Assembly (NCBI GenBank): GCA_009746045.1
Contig: RPFO01002078.1
Location: 107,501-167,500, forward strand
Direction of reading: 5' to 3'
DNA length: 60,000 nt
From: Mesostigma viride
Lineage: Eukaryota; Streptophyta; Mesostigmatophyceae; Mesostigmatales; Mesostigmataceae
Shown here: positions 46,202 to 60,000 of the stretch, in pieces
Layout of the letters: every line of letters begins with the position of its first letter
Position numbering within the stretch: position 1 is the stretch's first letter
Position numbers and translations under genes: made by a program
Notes under the pieces: model-generated
The model's database searches: none
What the model was told of the DNA's origin: nothing
The model's input: only the letters and a program-made list of their open reading frames with translations

Positions 46202-46608
46202 ATTATGCTCCGTCAAGTCCGGTGTTTTTTGCAACGTCACCCACATGTCTGTTCGGTGCTGCCCCTTGGCACAAGCTCTACAAACAGGTTGTGGACCGGC
46301 TGGCCTAGTATCTCCGCACATCTGAACCCTGTGATGCCAGATCTCCTTTGTGGCCGTTCCGAGCTTGGCACTGGATTCGTTGTCCACATCATCGCGTCGC
46401 TGCAGCAACACGATGTTTTCTGGCATACGCGGGCTTTTGGTTCCCGCCGCACATTTGAAAGTGCTGTCCTCCGGCTTTTTTCCTTTGCACCGTGTGCAGT
46501 TCTTGGACGTTTGGAATCATGGCATGGCTAACGTAATGACTGACTAGCTAGACCTTTTCAGTGGTTTTCCATTTGCGGGTATTTCCTCGTAAATGGTGGG
46601 AGAGCGAT

Positions 46609-46877
46609 CGCAGCAATGGTGCTCACCACTAGACACTCCCGGCCAGTTAGGCTCGAAACACACGCCATGATCAAGCATGCTGTTTCCGGCCCCACCGTAT
46701 AGGTCATCTAGTCGCTCTACACGTAAGCCAGGCATATAATTTCAATGCACAAGGCTACACATTAATCATCTTCATCATCCTGAACGACTCGAACACGCGG
46801 ACAAGATAACGGCAGGCTCGAGCTACCATGGTCCGGATTCTCCCGATTTCTGGCCTGCGCTGGTCGTCTCCTTGATC
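46609..46877 (+). mobile_element. Short retroposon, near full length
   Basis: CAGCAATGGTGCTCACCACT at the 5' side to GCTGGTCGTCTCCTTGATC at the 3' side, collinear with 31291-31577 apart from small indels. No open frame. The 5' third contains GGCTCGAAACA, only loosely like a pol III B box, so SINE status is not proven. Confidence 0.78.
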
Positions 46878-48061
46878 TTAATGGTCAGGGCGTGTGTTTT
46901 CAAATATGTTGGAAATGTGTACGTAGCGTTATAATTAAAATGTACTGTACGCGCACGAAGGGCGGCCGTTGTTCCCTGGCCCCTTGTGCGTGCAGGGATG
47001 GAAGGTACCTAGCAACTCAAAAATTACAACTGTACCCCGGACTGTCCCAACATACAGAGGAGCGTGAACGAATGAAAGAACAGTACTCCATGACAGTATT
47101 CTCAGTTTCCCACTCACGCGTGGCACGCAAGCCCATCTTTTTACTGCTGGAAGGTGGGATGCCCCGTGGGGGGAAGGGTAACTTGCTGGCTGTCTTGGCC
47201 AGGAAAAAAAGCACTAGGATGTAGCTCTTCGAACACGAGATCAATGGCCATTAACAAAGCAGCGGCAGCAATCTAAGCTTGCTTCATTGGCAATACCAGC
47301 ATTGCGCACTGGGTGAAAGCCCCCTGCCCCCCCATGGTATTCGCCAGCCCACCAAGACATTCCACAGGGTGCTGGGCGAGACCCTGTCAGGATGACCTGC
47401 ATGGCGCGCGAGATGGGGGTGGGTGGGCATCGTGATCAGCCAAGCCCTGACCCGCTCTCCACTGCTCAGACGTACTCACGAAATGGCTCTCCACTGCTGA
47501 GAATGTGCTCAAGAGCTTATTGAAACGGGTGCCTTCCAAGCCCAGAGACTCGGTCGCACGTGAACGGCGCTCTTTGCTCCCGCGAGGATTGTGGATGTGT
47601 GGGCCAACGCGACCCGGGAAGACATCGCTCTTCCAACTCATGCGGTAGTCCGTGTATCCCCATAATATTTCTGGCTTGCGCTGGTTGTCTCCTTGATTAT
47701 ATTTCTGGCCTGCGCTGGTTGTCTCCTTGATACTAGTCCGAGTATGTATGGCATCCACGGAGACCCACCGCGTCGTCGTTTGGATCCAGACCTGATCCAC
47801 CCTGGCCCCCTTCCGCGCACTTCCCAAGCTATGCACAGTCCCAGATGCCGTTGGATCCACTTGGTCAGGGGGTGCCCTCTCAACCCCCCATTCACAGACC
47901 AAGCAAGATGGACATGACGCGCATCCCGCCCCTGGCTGACGGCATGACTGCATTCCATCCGGGCAGCTCAAGCCTCCCATGCTCCTCTGGGAGTACCCAA
48001 GAACACAAGGCAGCATGCACCAGCACCTTTTGCATCCCCCCTAAGATTTCTTGGCAGCCTG

Positions 48062-48096
<35 letters not shown>

Positions 48097-48515
48097 ATTC
48101 ATGAGGGTAGCTCCCCCCTCTCAGCCTCAAACATTCTGGTGCCAGCGCGGGCGCCAAGGGGCACGATCAGGCATCGTGACCGGCCCTCGGTCGCATGTGG
48201 GGCGCTATCATGTCATGGGACCATCATGATAATATACATGAATGCGACCACCTTATCTATATGTGTGTGGGGGGTTGGGCAACCTCACTCGTGATACTTG
48301 TGGTGATACAGCCACTCGGCGGGTCAAGATCATGACTGCTACTATGACAAGTTGCCACTTGCCCTTGACCAGGCCCCTCGCTCCAGTTGGTGGCAATCAT
48401 CCCCAGCGACAAGGCAAGCAATGACTGCCCTTTCTGCTGCGACCCCGGCTCAAAATAATTTTAAACGAGTATGAAAGAATGCAGGTCTTAGCGGTCTCGT
48501 CCCATGTGGCGGCGG
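46878..48515. other. 3' flank of MetAP2, no gene recognised
   Basis: Includes a C28 run (48066-48093) and two solo retroposon ends (47664-47732). Long open frames on both strands have no recognisable domains. No TGTAA lies close after the MetAP2 stop on the minus strand. Confidence 0.55.
47664..47732 (+). mobile_element. Two tandem solo 3' ends of the short retroposon
   Basis: ATTTCTGGCTTGCGCTGGTT-GTCTCCTTGATT and ATTTCTGGCCTGCGCTGGTT-GTCTCCTTGATA lie head to tail, 36-37 bp apart, with no upstream element sequence. Confidence 0.75.
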
Positions 48516-59054
<10,539 letters not shown>

Positions 59055-59676
59055 TGTCAGTCATATACACGCAAACACAGCACGCGCCACGATGCCAAGC
59101 CCGTGTCACCCACGTGTGCCAGATCAACCCACGTCTCGCATAGGATCCACTTACGTTCTGCTCCTCATTTCTTACACTCCTCAAAATTCCGCACCAGCAC
59201 AGCAAGCACAAAAAAAGCAGCTGCTCAATAACTCTCCTTGACATTAGCACCAGATATTAATGAACATGCCCCTCTACTAATGTGTGCCGCATCTGGCAGG
59301 GAGGGGACGCTTGCACCAAGGCCCCCCGCTGCTGCCAAGATCGGTGTGTCGACAACAAAACAGGAATGACCTGACAATGTGCCAACGTGAATTACTATTA
59401 GAAACGCTTCTCGTTACCATGACCTTCTTGCTTGGATACTGGCATCCCTCATGTATTGTGCTCTTGCTTGGATACTGGCATCCCTCATGTATTGTGCTCA
59501 CAGTGTTTGTGTCAAGGGTTGTCAAGCAAGGGCTCGTTCCAGTGCCCTCGTTCCCGTGCCCTCGTCCCAAGCACGGCGTGTTCGTTATACCGTGCCAAGA
59601 GCAGCATACCCTCGCAACTTGATATCATCTTCACGGACATGGAAATAAAGCTTTATGGATATGCCATGGTAAAGGA
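59055..59676. other. 5' flank of the MetAP2 gene
   Basis: The presumed MetAP2 promoter and 5' UTR. It holds a direct repeat of CTTGCTTGGATACTGGCATC at about 59428 and 59462 (34-bp unit, two copies). No other gene was recognised. Confidence 0.5.
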
Positions 59677-59882
59677 GGAGGCGTTTTGATGAGTAGTGTA
59701 GTGAGGATTTTCTAGACTAGATAGCTTAGAGTTAGGATAGTTCGATTACGCGGCTTCCTCCACCCCATCCATCATGGAATATGTGCTACATGATCTCCCC
59801 ACGGAGGCATGTTATAATTTAATTTAATTTAATTTAATAGCCCTTGAGAGGGGGCATATGGCCTATCATACATCCTAAGCTA
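59677..59882 (+). mobile_element. LINE family C 3' end with possible 11-bp target duplication
   Basis: It begins inside the last ORF codons (GGAGGCGTTTTGATGAGTAG, reading RRRFDE then stop), followed by the family C 3' UTR, the CTCCCCACGGAGGCATG hairpin and a (TTTAA)n tail ending near 59834, then a CCCTTGAGAGGGGGCATATG block as at 6822-6903 and 58190. ATGGTAAAGGA flanks it at 59666-59676 and 59883-59893. No gene is seen from 59894 to 60000. Confidence 0.8.
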
Positions 59883-60000
59883 ATGGTAAAGGAAGCACCC
59901 CTCTTCATGCCGGTCTGAACTCATGCGTGTGAGTACGGGGCATGATTCCGACAGATCGTGTTTTTTTGCTTGTTATTATATGATGCGACTAGCACAGTGC

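Larger units (their letters stand above)
43570..46545 (+). mobile_element. Penelope-like reverse transcriptase, broken by nested insertions
   Basis: The coding pieces, in order, are PYLYLTLKLHKAPVALRTIA (about 43710-43770); YDFTTLYTTLDL after 44221; FICFAGNVQYQQAIGIPMGT then NCAGLLANL (to 44558); ENLIASNDDV and the catalytic QYIDDAIAF (45320-45420), then LTLKLTSEDTNCNYLDLNI and YDKRKDPKY; and a C-terminal part resuming after 46202. The DFTTLYT, GIPMGTNCA, YIDD and YLDL blocks with YDKR are typical of Penelope-like elements rather than LINEs. No GIY-YIG endonuclease was seen, so it may belong to the endonuclease-lacking type or be truncated. Stops and small shifts are present; this copy is dead. 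The flank 43020-43569 shows no recognised gene; it has a T19 run at 43540. Confidence 0.8.

Noticed and set aside
46609-46877. tRNA-derived SINE with pol III promoter
   Set aside because: Only a loose B-box-like GGCTCGAAACA is visible and no convincing A box, so the element is called a short retroposon only.
59677-59760. tRNA gene suggested by AGTTCGATTACGCGG
   Set aside because: The motif is part of the repeated LINE family C 3' UTR and no cloverleaf can be drawn around it.

Overview
The window is nuclear DNA of a plant-lineage eukaryote, most likely a green alga. GC-rich coding exons are split by long spliceosomal introns. The encoded proteins are plant-type: an armadillo-repeat kinesin (ARK), a plant-like methionine aminopeptidase 2, a MED30-like Mediator subunit and a GT29 sialyltransferase-like enzyme. 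The pentamer TGTAA, the usual chlorophyte poly(A) signal, follows two of the stop codons. No species is assigned. I found no convincing rRNA, tRNA, CRISPR array or prokaryotic operon.

Layout: five protein-coding genes were rebuilt exon by exon. (1) 735-4273 (+), 3' part of a GT29 sialyltransferase-like gene. (2) 7451-10043 (-), MED30-like, three exons, divergent from (3). (3) 10942-30535 (+), a very large tail-anchored coiled-coil golgin (about 2,840 residues, at least 12 exons). (4) 33673-40682 (-), ARK kinesin, four exons, convergent with (3). (5) 48516-59054 (-), MetAP2, eleven exons with all six metal ligands. The splice phases of genes 2, 4 and 5 and of the visible part of gene 1 close exactly. 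Gene 3 closes exactly if one missing G is allowed in a G9 run.

The rest is mostly repeats. Nearly every long intron carries its own tandem array: CCCA, CCCACG, 59-bp, 43-bp, 22-bp, GTGGGG, TG/GGGT, a second 59-bp unit, a purine-only tract of about 1 kb, 13-bp, 36-bp and 41-bp. Gene-poor intervals hold retroelement wreckage: a LINE reverse transcriptase (4796-6821), scattered LINE 3' ends with terminal hairpins and AT-rich tails, a short retroposon family with a constant 25-bp 3' end, and a Penelope-like reverse transcriptase (43570-46545) broken by a nest of later insertions whose target-site duplications can be read.

The most unusual signals are: (a) repeated small duplications of exon edges together with their splice sites, leaving exon relics in introns of the GT29, MetAP2 and golgin genes; (b) two perfect palindromes (22 bp and 30 bp) that abut exactly at 6981-7032; (c) the three-level nest of retroelements; (d) a giantin-sized tail-anchored golgin; (e) a 25-bp motif found about twelve times that looks like the extreme 3' end of truncated retroposons.
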